DNA of 64,000 bases from Narthecium ossifragum. Taxonomy: Eukaryota > Streptophyta > Magnoliopsida > Dioscoreales > Nartheciaceae. Below the pieces are notes generated by a model. The model saw nothing but the letters and a program-made list of their open reading frames with translations, did not search any database and was not told the DNA's origin. Where the stretch lies: contig OY986974.1 of NCBI GenBank assembly GCA_963920575.1, positions 23,047,042-23,111,041 of the forward strand. Direction: 5' to 3'. Both the position numbers and the translations under genes were made by a program. This document shows positions 33,632 through 44,285 of the stretch, piece after piece. Each line of letters begins with the position of its first letter. The stretch's first letter is position 1.

Positions 33632-35971
33632 TGTCGCGCCCCGAACCGCGAAAGCCCAATCGGGCCGGGCGACGCGAACCGGAACCTAACAAACGCGGAA
33701 AACAAAGCTGGCGAGGGTTCCCTCTAACCTATTGGTTTTCCTATCAATTCAACAAAAGCCCCCAATTAAAAGACAATATAATAAAGAAGCCTCGAACTAC
33801 AGATTTAAAACTCAAAAAGATTTAATATATATATCCTCGGAGAGGGGAAGATTCAAGTACAACATTGCTCCCGTAGGAGACTAACTAACCTAGGATAAAA
33901 ACTGTAAAGGATCACCACCTCTCAGACTCCACCTGGCGCCGCCGCACCGCCAACCGACTGCCCGGTAGGGGCCACGAAAGAAGAACTGACGCCTGCACTT
34001 GCAAAACGCAGCCCGGGTAGGAGTGAGCACTAAGCTCAGTAGGGATCTACACTACGACATACAGAAGGAAGAGGGAAACGCAACAGTGTCGCCCTCAAGT
34101 AGGACCTGGGTGTATACAGGGGTCCCATAACCCCACCGAGTGTCCCTGAGGCTTAGGAGCAGCACTCAAAAAAGCAAGAACAACACTGGCGACACACAAG
34201 CTGAGTAGGCAACTTCACTACCCGCCGGGTCAGCACAGTGGGACACCGGCTACACCTCAGCATCCGACTCAAGGCCGACACGACCTCTACAATCATCAAG
34301 CCACAAGTGTACCAGTCATCTAAGCCTATCATTGAATCGACTGGACACCACAATTCAAACCGGGTCCAAACAGCCCAACCCCGGTCCTAGGGCTAAGTCC
34401 GAGCTTCCAGCCTCGGGACGGCGACCCAAAGATCACCCACGCCCTAACCAATGCAACTAATGCACACAACAACAATGCATGCTATGACATACACAGATAT
34501 GAAGCAGAGCATGCAACAGTATGTCAATCATCATATAAATCTACTGGATCGCTGCAGCGGTACTACCAACCGCTGCCAGTCGATCCGCAGCGGGTCCCAG
34601 CATTACGACGGTACCACGACCATCAACCGCGAACTCCTACAACGGGAAGCAACCCCGAAAACCGCTGATGAATAGTAAACAATATAATATTATATTCCGA
34701 AATATAATATTATATTCAACACCCAAAACCACTACTTAGGAGCTAATTGATCCCGTCGATCTGACATCCAAACGACGTCGGATTCAAGATCCAACTTAAC
34801 CACCAGTAGGTGTATATACCAGGATCATTATATCCAAAATTCATAGTCATATTAACGGTAAAATACACATCAAAACCGCTAATCATCTCACTTACCAACT
34901 TAATTGCTGCAACGCAGCCCTCCAGAAAACAATTCATAACAAATCTTACATAAATCAGAAAAATATGAAACAAGATGGAATGGAAAGATAACGAGTAGAT
35001 ATACAACTCTTATGTTTATAAAAAGCCATGATCATGTACTCGTCGGCCGAAAAACTCGCCGCAAGCCGGCTGTTTCTCAAGAACAGCAGAAAACCAGAAA
35101 TCCGAGACTAATCTTGCATAAAACCTACTCAAATCTCAACTGATTAACATGAAACCTGAATCAGTAATTTTAACAGGTATAAGGAATCCAACAAAGCAAG
35201 GATCAACAAGATCCAACAGCTAGATCTAGAGAAAACCCGAAAAGAACATCAGTAGGTATAACCCTACCTAGCTGCACTTTCCTCGGCTGACTCCCCGCGA
35301 TATGATCACCAACAAGCTTCCAAACCACTTCAGGGATCTTCCTCTCGTTGTCACGAATCCAACGAGCCAAAGAACACCCAATTTGATGGCCGGAGGAGGG
35401 AGAATGGAAGAGGGGAAGGTCGGCTGCCGGAAACAGGGGAAAGAAACAGGGCTTCGGGAGAGAAAGAAAGAGGAAGAAGAAAGGAGGAGAAGGAGGAAGA
35501 GGAGGGGAAGAAAAGAGGGGAAAGGGGGAGGGGAAAGCCGGGAAAGAGGGGGGAAAAGTGAGGGGAGGGGAGGGAAAGTCCTCCCCCCCTCTGACAGAGG
35601 AGAACGACGGCCAGCGGTGGCCGTCCTCGCGAAGCAGAAAAGCCACCGACGCGATTCCGATCGGTCGCTCCAAGGAGTGATCGATCGTTCTCGCCCCGGA
35701 TCAAAACAAACCGACTCGCTCACGAGTCCGATCGATCGTCCCAAGGAGCGATCGATCGCTCAAGGGTCGTCAGCTGCCCAAAGGCAAGCTTTCGCCCGCC
35801 CGAACTGGGATCTTCCGATCCCGGGTCCACCTAGCCGTTCTAAACAAACACTAACACATACAAGGCCAGTGTGTGCACACGCGGGTGTGAAACAAACCAA
35901 CAAGGCGTAATTTACCAAATTGCCCTTGCGGTCCACAACGAGCCACATGAGTAGAGGGACAGGTCCTCACA
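33632..35971 (+). repeat. long solo LTR, copy 2, nested in Athila-like gag
   Basis: It starts TGTCGCGCCCCGAACC and ends ACAGGTCCTCACA, sharing ends and interior landmarks (GTGAGCACTAAGCTCAGTAG near 34023, AATTTACCAAATTGCCC near 35909) with copies at 904-3835 and 44286-47280. Flanks are CAAGC and CCAAC, which do not form a clean duplication. The gag reading on each side nevertheless shows it is an insertion. It is about 600 bp shorter than the other copies. Its purine-rich 3' part (35395-35580) produces large open frames that I reject as genes. Confidence 0.75.
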
Positions 35972-36011
35972 CCAACACTCCATTGATTCAATTCATGAAC
36001 AAGTCAATGCG

Positions 36012-37718
36012 GTGACGATCCTAAGAAGTGGCAAAACATTTCTCAATGTGGAGGAGCCAAATGACATTTCACAAGAGCATGAGTATGACATACATTTATC
36101 GTCACCATTGCATGAGTGCATACGTTCTTCACCACATGCATCTTCATCGTCCAAGGATAAGCATGCACCTAAGGATTCCAAGGCATCTCATAACGCACAT
36201 ACACCCAATGATTTGCATATATCTTCGAGTTCGACACCTCTATCTCATGAGCCAAACCCTAATGCTTATGTTCCAAAAATTCCCTTCCCCGAGGCTCTAG
36301 CGGATCCTACGTCATCTCCATATAAAAATCCTAAACTTGATGAGATGATGGAAGTTTTTAAGAAAGTCTACATCAATCTTCCATTGCTAGATGCCATTAA
36401 GCAAATCCCATCTTATGCTAAGTTTCTCAAGGAACTTTGCACTCATAAAAGGCGATCTAGATCTCATATTTCTAAGAAAATTTTCTTGACCGAGCAAGTG
36501 AGCTCCATTCTTAGATGTGACCTCCCCCCTAAACTTGAAGATCCGGGCATCCCTACCGTTCCTTGCACAATTGGTAATAATCTCATTGAAGGAGCCCTAC
36601 TTGATTTGGGAGCGAGTGTCAACATTCTTCCTTACTCCTTATATTGCCAATTTGGGATAGGAGAGCTCAAACCCACTATGATGAACCTTCAACTTGCCGA
36701 TAGATCAACGAAAAAACCTCGAGGTATTGTTGAAGATGTGTTGGTCAAGGTAGACAAGACTTTCTTTCCAGTGGATTTTGTGGTCTTAGACATGGAGCCG
36801 GGACCAAGGCATAAGAAGTCCGTTCGCATCATTTTAGGTCGACCATTCCTCGCTACAGCTAATGCTTTAATAAATTGTAGGAATGGAGTCATGACCGTTA
36901 CATTTGGTAACATGGAGATACGGCTTAACATCTTTGATGCATCTAAGCATTATGCATGTGAAAAAGAATGTTTTATGATTGATGCTTGGAATGATCATCA
37001 TGATGAGGAATGCTTGAATGAGTTACTTGGTAATGATGAAGAGGTTGATGATGATTGTTATGATATTAATCTTCCGGTATATCAACCATTTTATGAAGAC
37101 ATACCCAATTACGAAGAGGATGTTTGTGATATCAATATGCCGGTCTATGAAGTTTTTAGTGAGGATATATCAATTTTTGGGGACTCTTATGATGTCAATT
37201 TGCCGATCTATGAGGTGTTTTGGGAGGACATAATTAATGTTGATGAGCCAAGTTTGGTTATTTTTCAAGAAAGTTTATCAATCTCTCATGATTGTGATAA
37301 TGAAGGCCAAGATATGTCGCCGGCATTAGAGACTTTTGAAGTTTTGGATGACGTCTTGCCCATTCTTGAATATGATTATATAGGCGATGATTGTGTGACC
37401 CCTTGGTGGAGGCATGCCTTTGATTTGTCGCCCTCTATATCTTCCTTCACAATAATATCTTTCACGATACTATCATTGCCCATCTCGAATGCCATCCCAT
37501 TTCCCGTGTTCATGCATACATTCATTTGGTCTTATAAGACCGTTAATAAAGAACGTGACATCTTTTATGCTAAAATGGACATAAGGTTAAAATGGCTTGT
37601 GATGAAAGAAACGTGGTTTTATCATTGGCATTTAAATAAAGTCCTTCGAAAATGGCTTCGTTCTCGCATTTCTAGATGCTACCATCATTTAGAGGGGACA
37701 TCGAAATTTTATGGGTGA
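36012..37718 (+). CDS. Athila-like gag-C/retropepsin ORF with acidic repeats, no RT
   Basis: This frame is uninterrupted for 568 codons. It continues gag (SGKTFLNVEEPN) and contains an aspartic protease: VPCTIGNNLIEGALLDLGAS near residues 182-201 with the catalytic DLGA (usual form D-S/T-G or D-L-G-A), then VDFVVLDME and RIILGRPFLATANALINC near 273. After the protease come three imperfect acidic units of about 22 residues (YDINLPVYQPFYEDI, CDINMPVYEVFSEDI, YDVNLPIYEVFWEDI; about 345-405). The tail (KERDIFYAKMDIRLKWL) ends at 37718. Reverse transcriptase motifs are absent. The protein would be a gag-protease fragment that could mature particles only with partners supplied in trans. The initiating codon is uncertain because the true gag start lies beyond the nested LTR. 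Confidence 0.65.
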   Translation: MTILRSGKTFLNVEEPNDISQEHEYDIHLSSPLHECIRSSPHASSSSKDKHAPKDSKASHNAHTPNDLHISSSSTPLSHEPNPNAYVPKIPFPEALADPTSSPYKNPKLDEMMEVFKKVYINLPLLDAIKQIPSYAKFLKELCTHKRRSRSHISKKIFLTEQVSSILRCDLPPKLEDPGIPTVPCTIGNNLIEGALLDLGASVNILPYSLYCQFGIGELKPTMMNLQLADRSTKKPRGIVEDVLVKVDKTFFPVDFVVLDMEPGPRHKKSVRIILGRPFLATANALINCRNGVMTVTFGNMEIRLNIFDASKHYACEKECFMIDAWNDHHDEECLNELLGNDEEVDDDCYDINLPVYQPFYEDIPNYEEDVCDINMPVYEVFSEDISIFGDSYDVNLPIYEVFWEDIINVDEPSLVIFQESLSISHDCDNEGQDMSPALETFEVLDDVLPILEYDYIGDDCVTPWWRHAFDLSPSISSFTIISFTILSLPISNAIPFPVFMHTFIWSYKTVNKERDIFYAKMDIRLKWLVMKETWFYHWHLNKVLRKWLRSRISRCYHHLEGTSKFYG

Positions 37719-38404
37719 GCTTGCATTGTGTCGAGATAGAGACGATAAATCAAGCGCTTGGTGGGAGGCAACCCATCCTTTTTTCGTATTTTTCTGAGTG
37801 TGTTTGATATTTCTTCTTTGCATGATTGATTGTTTTTCCCATTATTTGCATGTTTGATTTTGGTGTGTTTTTGAATTGATCTTTGTTTGAATAATTGTGA
37901 TGTCGAGATAGTATGTTGAATTTGTGTGATGATTGTTGAATTGTTTGGATTGGAGGGTTTCTACTGTGGTATTTTAACGCCTAAGGAGCCTAGTATTCAT
38001 GCTTGAGGTGTGGGGCGAATTCCCAGGTTTTCAGCCCAATTTTGCATTTTTGTACACAAAAGATCGATCTTCCCAGAGGGAAAGATCGATCCTTTATGTC
38101 CGATTGGATGTAAGCTGGAGCCTGGGTGCAAATGATCGATCATGTATCCTCTAAAGATCGATCTTTCTTGCACATTTAATTGTGACAGAGGGATGGTTTT
38201 TGGATGATCGATCCTTGAGCATTGAATGATCGATCTTTTAAGGAGTTTCTGCAATTCTCAGAAACAGGAAGATCGATCTTCCTTCGTGGAAGATCGCTCT
38301 TTCCCTTGTTCCTGCGAAGCCAAGTAAAGAAGATCGATCTTTCAAGCGGAAGAGATTGATCTTACTTACTTATACATGTCAGCACGCCTTAAGCCTGATC
38401 CTTT
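37719..38404 (+). repeat. Athila-like spacer with AAGATCGATCTT-type motifs
   Basis: After the gag-protease ORF comes GGTGGGAGGCAACCCATCC, a phrase common in this position in Athila-type elements. From 38050 the palindromic core GATCGATC recurs (38065, 38084, 38133, 38156, 38204, 38229, 38271, 38333, and on to 38523). The same motif is dense inside the 3' LTR at 41395-41780. Confidence 0.6.
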
Positions 38405-39346
38405 ATGATGCTGCCACGTGTTCAAAAGATCGATCTTGCTCTTGCAAGAGATCGATCTTTTGCGGGGAGTGTTAAAAAAAATATATATGCGCGGGAGATC
38501 GACTTAGGGCCCCAAGCCCTAAGATCGATCTTCTCTCCCCCTTCCCCTGTTCGCCCGGACGCCGCATCCCATCTTCGCTGCCTCCGACCGGTGCGCCACC
38601 CTCTCCTCCGGCCGGATTTCACCGCCGCCAACCTCCCCAAGGCGTCCGCGACCACCCTTCACCTCTCTTCACCTCTCGATCGAGCTCCCGTCCTCCACAT
38701 TTACCACTCCTCTCACATCTCCGTGATCGACGGGATCCCTTCGCCTCCGACAAGCTACACTGGCCAAAGCCACCACCGCTGGCCGATCCAGATCGACTTG
38801 GCCCAGCAGGTCATCGAGGACATGGCCCAGTTTTATCGTGGAGCGGTTCGAGACCTATCGCCCAGTTTTGACAACAAAGCCGTCCCGCACCCATGCCTTA
38901 TTTCGGCTTTTCTCGCTAACCAGGACCTAGTCCCTGAGGGCGAGCCGACTATCTCGGACGTGGCCTTCAGGTTTGCCCGCTTCGGTGCTGCCACCTGGGG
39001 CAAGGTCCTTGGCCACATGAGGAAAGCTGGCCAGCCTCGTCCTCAGCCGAGACCCATTAGGACCCAGTTGACCCCAGAGTTTGGGCCCGTCGAGCACCCG
39101 ACCATGGGTGAGATCTACCGTGAGCACCGAGCGTTCCAGATTGCCGTACTTCATCGCTTGGACGCGGTAGACGCGCGCGACGCCGCTTTTCGGGAGGACA
39201 TATCCGGCCTTCGCCAGGACGTCTCCGCACTTCACCAGGTTGCCTCGAGTATCCTCGCGCGTCTCGATGCCATCCACCCTCCTCCTCCACCGGTCACCGA
39301 TATCGTTCCATCCCAGCCTCTTACCTTTCCCGAGCCGAGACCTTAG
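38405..39346 (+). CDS. Athila-like downstream ORF (env position)
   Basis: A 313-codon open frame lies where Athila-type elements carry their extra ORF. The central part (IEDMAQFYRGAVRDL, PHPCLISAFLANQDLVPEGE, FARFGAATWGKVLGHM) resembles the 'putative plant transposon protein' domain seen in many plant Gypsy-derived proteins. The C-terminal part (RLDAVDARDAAFREDISGLR, QDVSALHQVASSILARL) is heptad-like and likely coiled-coil, followed by a proline-rich end. I see no transmembrane segment, so an envelope function is not supported. The first 60 or so codons translate GATCGATC-rich spacer, so the true start may be downstream. Confidence 0.45.
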   Translation: MMLPRVQKIDLALARDRSFAGSVKKNIYAREIDLGPQALRSIFSPPSPVRPDAASHLRCLRPVRHPLLRPDFTAANLPKASATTLHLSSPLDRAPVLHIYHSSHISVIDGIPSPPTSYTGQSHHRWPIQIDLAQQVIEDMAQFYRGAVRDLSPSFDNKAVPHPCLISAFLANQDLVPEGEPTISDVAFRFARFGAATWGKVLGHMRKAGQPRPQPRPIRTQLTPEFGPVEHPTMGEIYREHRAFQIAVLHRLDAVDARDAAFREDISGLRQDVSALHQVASSILARLDAIHPPPPPVTDIVPSQPLTFPEPRP

Positions 39347-41227
39347 GGATGATACATGTCCTTTTAGCCCAGCGGTTTGCATGTCTCGTAGATGCTTGCT
39401 TGGTTGCATATGTACTTTTTAGATTTCTTGCATCTAGAGACATGTAGTACTAGGGGCTTGTTCTTGTTGATAGACTGTATCTAGGGGTCGATTCTATATT
39501 TTGTGGTTGGTTGGAGCGTATTCTTTTTGTGATTGGAGGGTGGGTAATTTTTTGTATTCCATTGCTCCACTTTTGTATATGGTTAACATCTTTGATAGTG
39601 GATATATATACATGATTTTTTGGCTGTGGGGGTGTGCCCCGGGTATGGATGTATGTGTTTGGATGTGGATATGTAAATTGTAAATATGGGTGTGGATGCA
39701 TGTATGTATTTGGATGAGAATGACTGTATAAGTGTTTGGATGTAAATGAAATCTTTGTACAGCCCTTGGGCTTATTTAATAAATAGAGGGAATGCTGCCC
39801 AATTTTTCTGGAAATTTATCATGCTTATTATTTTATAAATGCAATCATGGGGTATTGTCTCTATTGTTTTCCAGGGCTTTTCGTCTATGGCATGTGAATC
39901 ATCAACCGCTATCTTAACATCACAACATTCCTGGTTTTTTCACGACTAACCTTGACCCTAATTCCCTTCGTATCTTTTGTCAAGGTTACAAATTCATCCA
40001 TAACTTCACAAGGTTATCTCTACACTTTACCCTTCTTCCGTGCTTGAGGACAAACCCGCATCATGTTTATAGATAACCTGTGATTGATCTACATTTAGTC
40101 ACATGTTTATTTGAGTGGTAAATATACGAAAAAATTTCAATTCTTATGCTAGCATGGATGATTATTGCATAATTCATCTTGATTCTCATGCTTTGTAGAA
40201 TTTGGTGAATCATTTCATGAGTGGTGTTATTCGTCTACTTTAATTCTACTTGCCATGCATTAAAGCATTTAAGTGATCCAATCCACTTGTGCACTTACAC
40301 TTGTATGAGGGGGCAAGTAGTGTTTGATTGGGGGACCTTGATAGATTGGGGGTCCAAGGCTATTTACACTCGATTGAGATGACTTGTAGTAGGGTTCGAA
40401 GCCAAGTTAGAGGCCAAGAACCAGTTTAATAAAAGTGACTAGTCTTGATTCGTAGCCTTCTAGGCTCGAGTGTGTAGGTCCGAGGGGTGCTTCAACACCT
40501 AATGCCCCAAAGCCATCTGGCTTGGGAGTCATTGACATAACACTCGTTAAATGGGCCTAGTAGAAAGCTTAAAAGATCAAGGCATTGCACAGTTACGCTA
40601 GTAGCAAATAAAAGATTGTTGGTCAGCTGTGATTCGTGGCCTGCTAGATTTGGGAGATTAAGCCCGAGGGGTGCCTCAACACCTAGTGCCTTTAGGTCAT
40701 CTGACCGGGGAGCCACTGGCCCAAATCCTGTTGAATGGGTCTAGTAGAAAGCCTAAGGGATCATGGCATTGCACGACCACTAGTTATTTTCATTAATAAT
40801 AAAAAAAGGCTTTAAATTAAACTTGTCATTTGTTCAACCGGTGTAAAGTACTAAGGATGCCTAATTTTGATTGGAACCCCAATTGAATGCCTATGAGACC
40901 CCGAGTACTTGAGTAGCATCTTTCACTACACGGATTGCTTAGATGAGATTTAATCTTGTTCAAGTGTTTTGAAGTGTTTGAATGATGCTATTGATGGAAT
41001 TATTCGCTTACATTTTACTTGTGCTATGGGTTGATGGATGGAGTTATGCATTTAAATCTATGTGGAGCATATGGATGAATTTTGATCATAGGAACCGATG
41101 CTACTTGAGAAATGACTAATTGTAGGTCGGGTGATTGTTGTTAGATAGTTTTTAGTTCTTTCATCTTCCTTCCTTTTACTTCTCTTTTGCTTTGCTCGAG
41201 AACTAGCAAAGATCAAATTAGGGGGTA
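39347..41227 (+). other. Athila-like 3' noncoding region, polypurine tract at end
   Basis: This long untranslated region contains GTATGGATGT-like repeats near 39640-39740. It also has a diverged direct duplication of about 180 bp (40447-40605 and 40628-40780, both with CCGAGGGGTGC and CAACACCTA). It ends in AAATTAGGGGG (41216-41225), which sits just upstream of the LTR start and is the expected plus-strand primer tract. No gene is seen. Confidence 0.6.
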
Positions 41228-42921
41228 TGATAAGACGTGAAAAGTGCACAAATCACCCCTTCAACTTGGCCTTGTTAGTCTCCGAGCAAGGCCTTACTGA
41301 CGATTATTACCCCATTACAGGTACAAGAGCCCTCAACGAGGATTAGATCAAGTTCCGAGCTAAAACGAACTCATTCGGGCCAGTTTAGTATGAAGAAGAT
41401 CGATCCTTTATTGAAGAAGATCGATCCTTTAAAGACATTAAGAAGAAATCCAGTCGGAACAATAAAGATCGATCTTCTATCATGAGAAGATCGATCCCTT
41501 ATGTGCATTTTTCAGTGACAGAGCACAAGTGTTGGAAGGATCGATCTTTGCCAAGTGCATGATCGATCTTTCACGGGCAAAAGAGATGACAGAGCGCGAC
41601 ATTCTAGAGGATCAATCCTCGTCTACTAGAAGATCCTCGTCTACTAGAAGATCGATCTTCATCGGGGCGCAGCCAGCAGTCAAGAACAAAGATCAATCTT
41701 CATCTATAGGAAGATCGATCTTCCACGGGACCAGCGATCACACGGAAGAGGAAGATCGATCTTCTACCCTATAAAGATCGATCCTTTTGTGCTAGCCGAG
41801 CAAAATCAATGGTCCAGATCTAATCCGAGTGGGGGAGGCTTGTTTACTATAAATAGACCCCTTTTGGAAGATTTTGGGGGGCTTCTCTTAGACTTTTCTC
41901 CAACTTTTCTTCTTTTAGACTCTTTTTACCCAATTGAGAGGGGGACTTTTTGGAGGAGATCCATGGGAGGAGAGCTTCATCAACCTCCATCTATGGATCC
42001 AACCCCCAAGATGAGTCACTAACTCGTAGCTTAGGGATTCTTATGATGTAAAAAGGGTTTCTATTAGGGATTCTTAGGATTTAGGGCTTTTTGCTACTCT
42101 ATTGAATGGTTGTATGGATTAGAGTTAATTTCTTTATGAATGTGGTGTTATTTTCATTGATGAATGCTTGGATTGCCCTATTGTGCCCTAGATCTAGGTC
42201 TCTTGCATGTTAGGGCTTGGATGGAACCTCTCGTGAGAGGGATTCATGCTAAAACCATGGATTCTCTCATGACGAAGGATTCTAATCCAAGATTGGACTA
42301 GATGGTGGTGCTAGAACCACCACCAACCTATTCCTAACCCTCCACCCATCATACCATTGTGATTTTGGCCAGCGAGGTGTTAGAACCACCTCGCTATCAC
42401 ACCTAGATCCATACCACCTTAACTCTCTTGCGACGAATCCATCTTAATTAGAGGATTTGTTAGCGGCGATCGTAACTCATCCTTCGATCGCCGATCTTTA
42501 GACGATTGCTCTTGCCGACGAGGGTTCTTAACCCGATCTTCGTCCAGAGATAGGTGGAACTAGCCATTCGCCTATCGACAATTTGGATTTAACCATTCAA
42601 TTTGAAGAGACATGCCCTTATCTTAGGAAGACCTATTAGAATCCTTGTTATTGATTAAGGATCCCTCGGCCTCTCTTTATATCTTAGTACATTTTTGCAT
42701 TAATTTTGGTCTAGTCTAGTTAAAAACCCAAATCTAAATCTTTTCCTCCAACTTCTTGGTAGACAATTATGCTTAGTATGTCATTTCAATTCTAGTTTCT
42801 TCCCTACGGATCGACTCGAACTCACCACTAGCTACCCCATAGGTAGTTAGTTAGGAGTTTGATTATAAATTTCTAATTTTGATTGGACGCGTTAAGCCGC
42901 GACACTTTTCACGTCTCATCA
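41228..42921 (+). repeat. Athila-like 3' LTR
   Basis: It begins TGATAAGACGTGAAAAGTG and ends CACTTTTCACGTCTCATCA, a 19-bp inverted terminal repeat with TG...CA ends. It has a dense cluster of AAGATCGATC motifs in the first third (41395-41780) and TATAAATA at 41848-41855, placing U3 upstream of a transcription start near 41880. Its partner 5' LTR is not in the window. Confidence 0.85.
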
Positions 42922-44280
42922 GTAGTCGGCATTTAGGATGAAAAGATATAAATGTCTCTTTCCATGAAGAAGGAAGGTGACCCGAACGGAAGAAGCCTTT
43001 TATGACATCCACAAACTCCTGGCCAACCACTGCCCAGAACTACACATAAAAGTCAACTGGAAACCCATCCAGCCCAGGGCATTTAGAGCGCCCCATGCTA
43101 AGCACTGTATCCTTGATCTCCTCCGCAGAGACATCCTTCAACATCCCTTCATGTAGTGACTCATCCACCTGTGGCAATTCTGGAAAGGAATCAACACATT
43201 CTGCATTAGTAGCATTCCATAGACTAGTATAATATGATTCAAAGCACTTCCCCATCAGTTTCTGATCTGTCACGGCCTCCTCCTCACCCTCCGGTATGAT
43301 ACCCACCACTCGTGACTTATGGTTTCTAGACGACACCATTCGATGAAAGAAACCAGAGTTACGATCCCATGATTTTAACCAATCGACTCGAACCCGCTGT
43401 GCTGCCCTAAGCTCTTGTTTATCCAACACATGCGCCCATTGTACCTCCAAATCCTTCAGCCGGCACTCTTCCCCTTCCGTCAGCTTACCTTCATCTTCCC
43501 TCCTATATAACTGCTCTAGACACTCCTCTAGCCTCTTACCGACACCGAACAGATCCTCACTATAAGCTTTGCGGTCCCAGCCTTTAACTGCTTTCTTAAT
43601 AGCCCTTAACTTGGAAACAAACCTGTATTGCCCAGAACCTGTATAATGGCCACTCCACACCCTCGCAAGCAGACTTTTAAATTCTGGAGTCATCAAGTGT
43701 GCTCCAGCCTAAACACACCCGGCCCTTTAATGACTTCGGCATTATTATAGAAACTAATAGGGGGGAATGATCGGAGTTCACTCTAGCAAGAACCTTCACA
43801 TACGTAGGAGCTACTTGATCTTTCCAGCTTCTGTTGACCAAAACCTTGTCCAGCCTTTCAAGGATTTTCGCCGTCCCGAACTGACCATTAGTCCACGTAA
43901 AGTGGTGCCCAACACAGCCTGCATCCATCAGATCGTTCAAACAAATAAATCTGAAAAAATCTCTTTCTGCACGACCAAAGTCAAACGGTTCACCTCCGAG
44001 CTTCTCCTTCGCTGAAAGAATCACATTGAAATCCCCACCCATGACGTGCGATAAACCAGTGGAATTTACACGAGTAAGCACCTCCCAGAGTTCTCTCCTA
44101 TCTCGTGTAGTTCTTGCACCATAGACATCAGAGATAGCCACCTGACCCACCTCCTCAGAAGTTAACAGCCCATGCACCGCTTGATTCGACCAGTGAGTGA
44201 ACGAGATCCTACCAACAACCAACTTCCACACTGCCAAAATCCCACCAAGCCGTCCCCTTGAAGGAATCAGATAGCACCCA

Positions 44281-44285
44281 TAACA
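44281..44285 (+). repeat. TSD of solo LTR copy 3, left
   Basis: TAACA here matches 47281-47285 exactly. Confidence 0.9.

Larger units (their letters stand above)
33476..42921 (+). mobile_element. Athila-like Gypsy element, 5'-truncated and lacking RT/integrase
   Basis: Pieces in order are a gag tail (33476-33631), an inserted solo LTR (33632-35971), continuing gag plus protease ORF (36012-37718), the line GGTGGGAGGCAACCCATCC (about 37759), a downstream ORF (38405-39346), a long noncoding tail, a purine tract (41216-41225) and a 3' LTR (41228-42921). Where an autonomous element has reverse transcriptase, RNase H and integrase there is nothing: the protease ORF runs directly into an acidic repeat and then the downstream region. 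The 5' LTR is absent because the element is broken against the Copia fragment. I base the family on the gag/protease sequence and on the long noncoding 3' region. Confidence 0.78.

Noticed and set aside
35203..35910. Large open frames on both strands in the second solo LTR
   Set aside because: Same purine-rich LTR region as in the first copy. No protein features.
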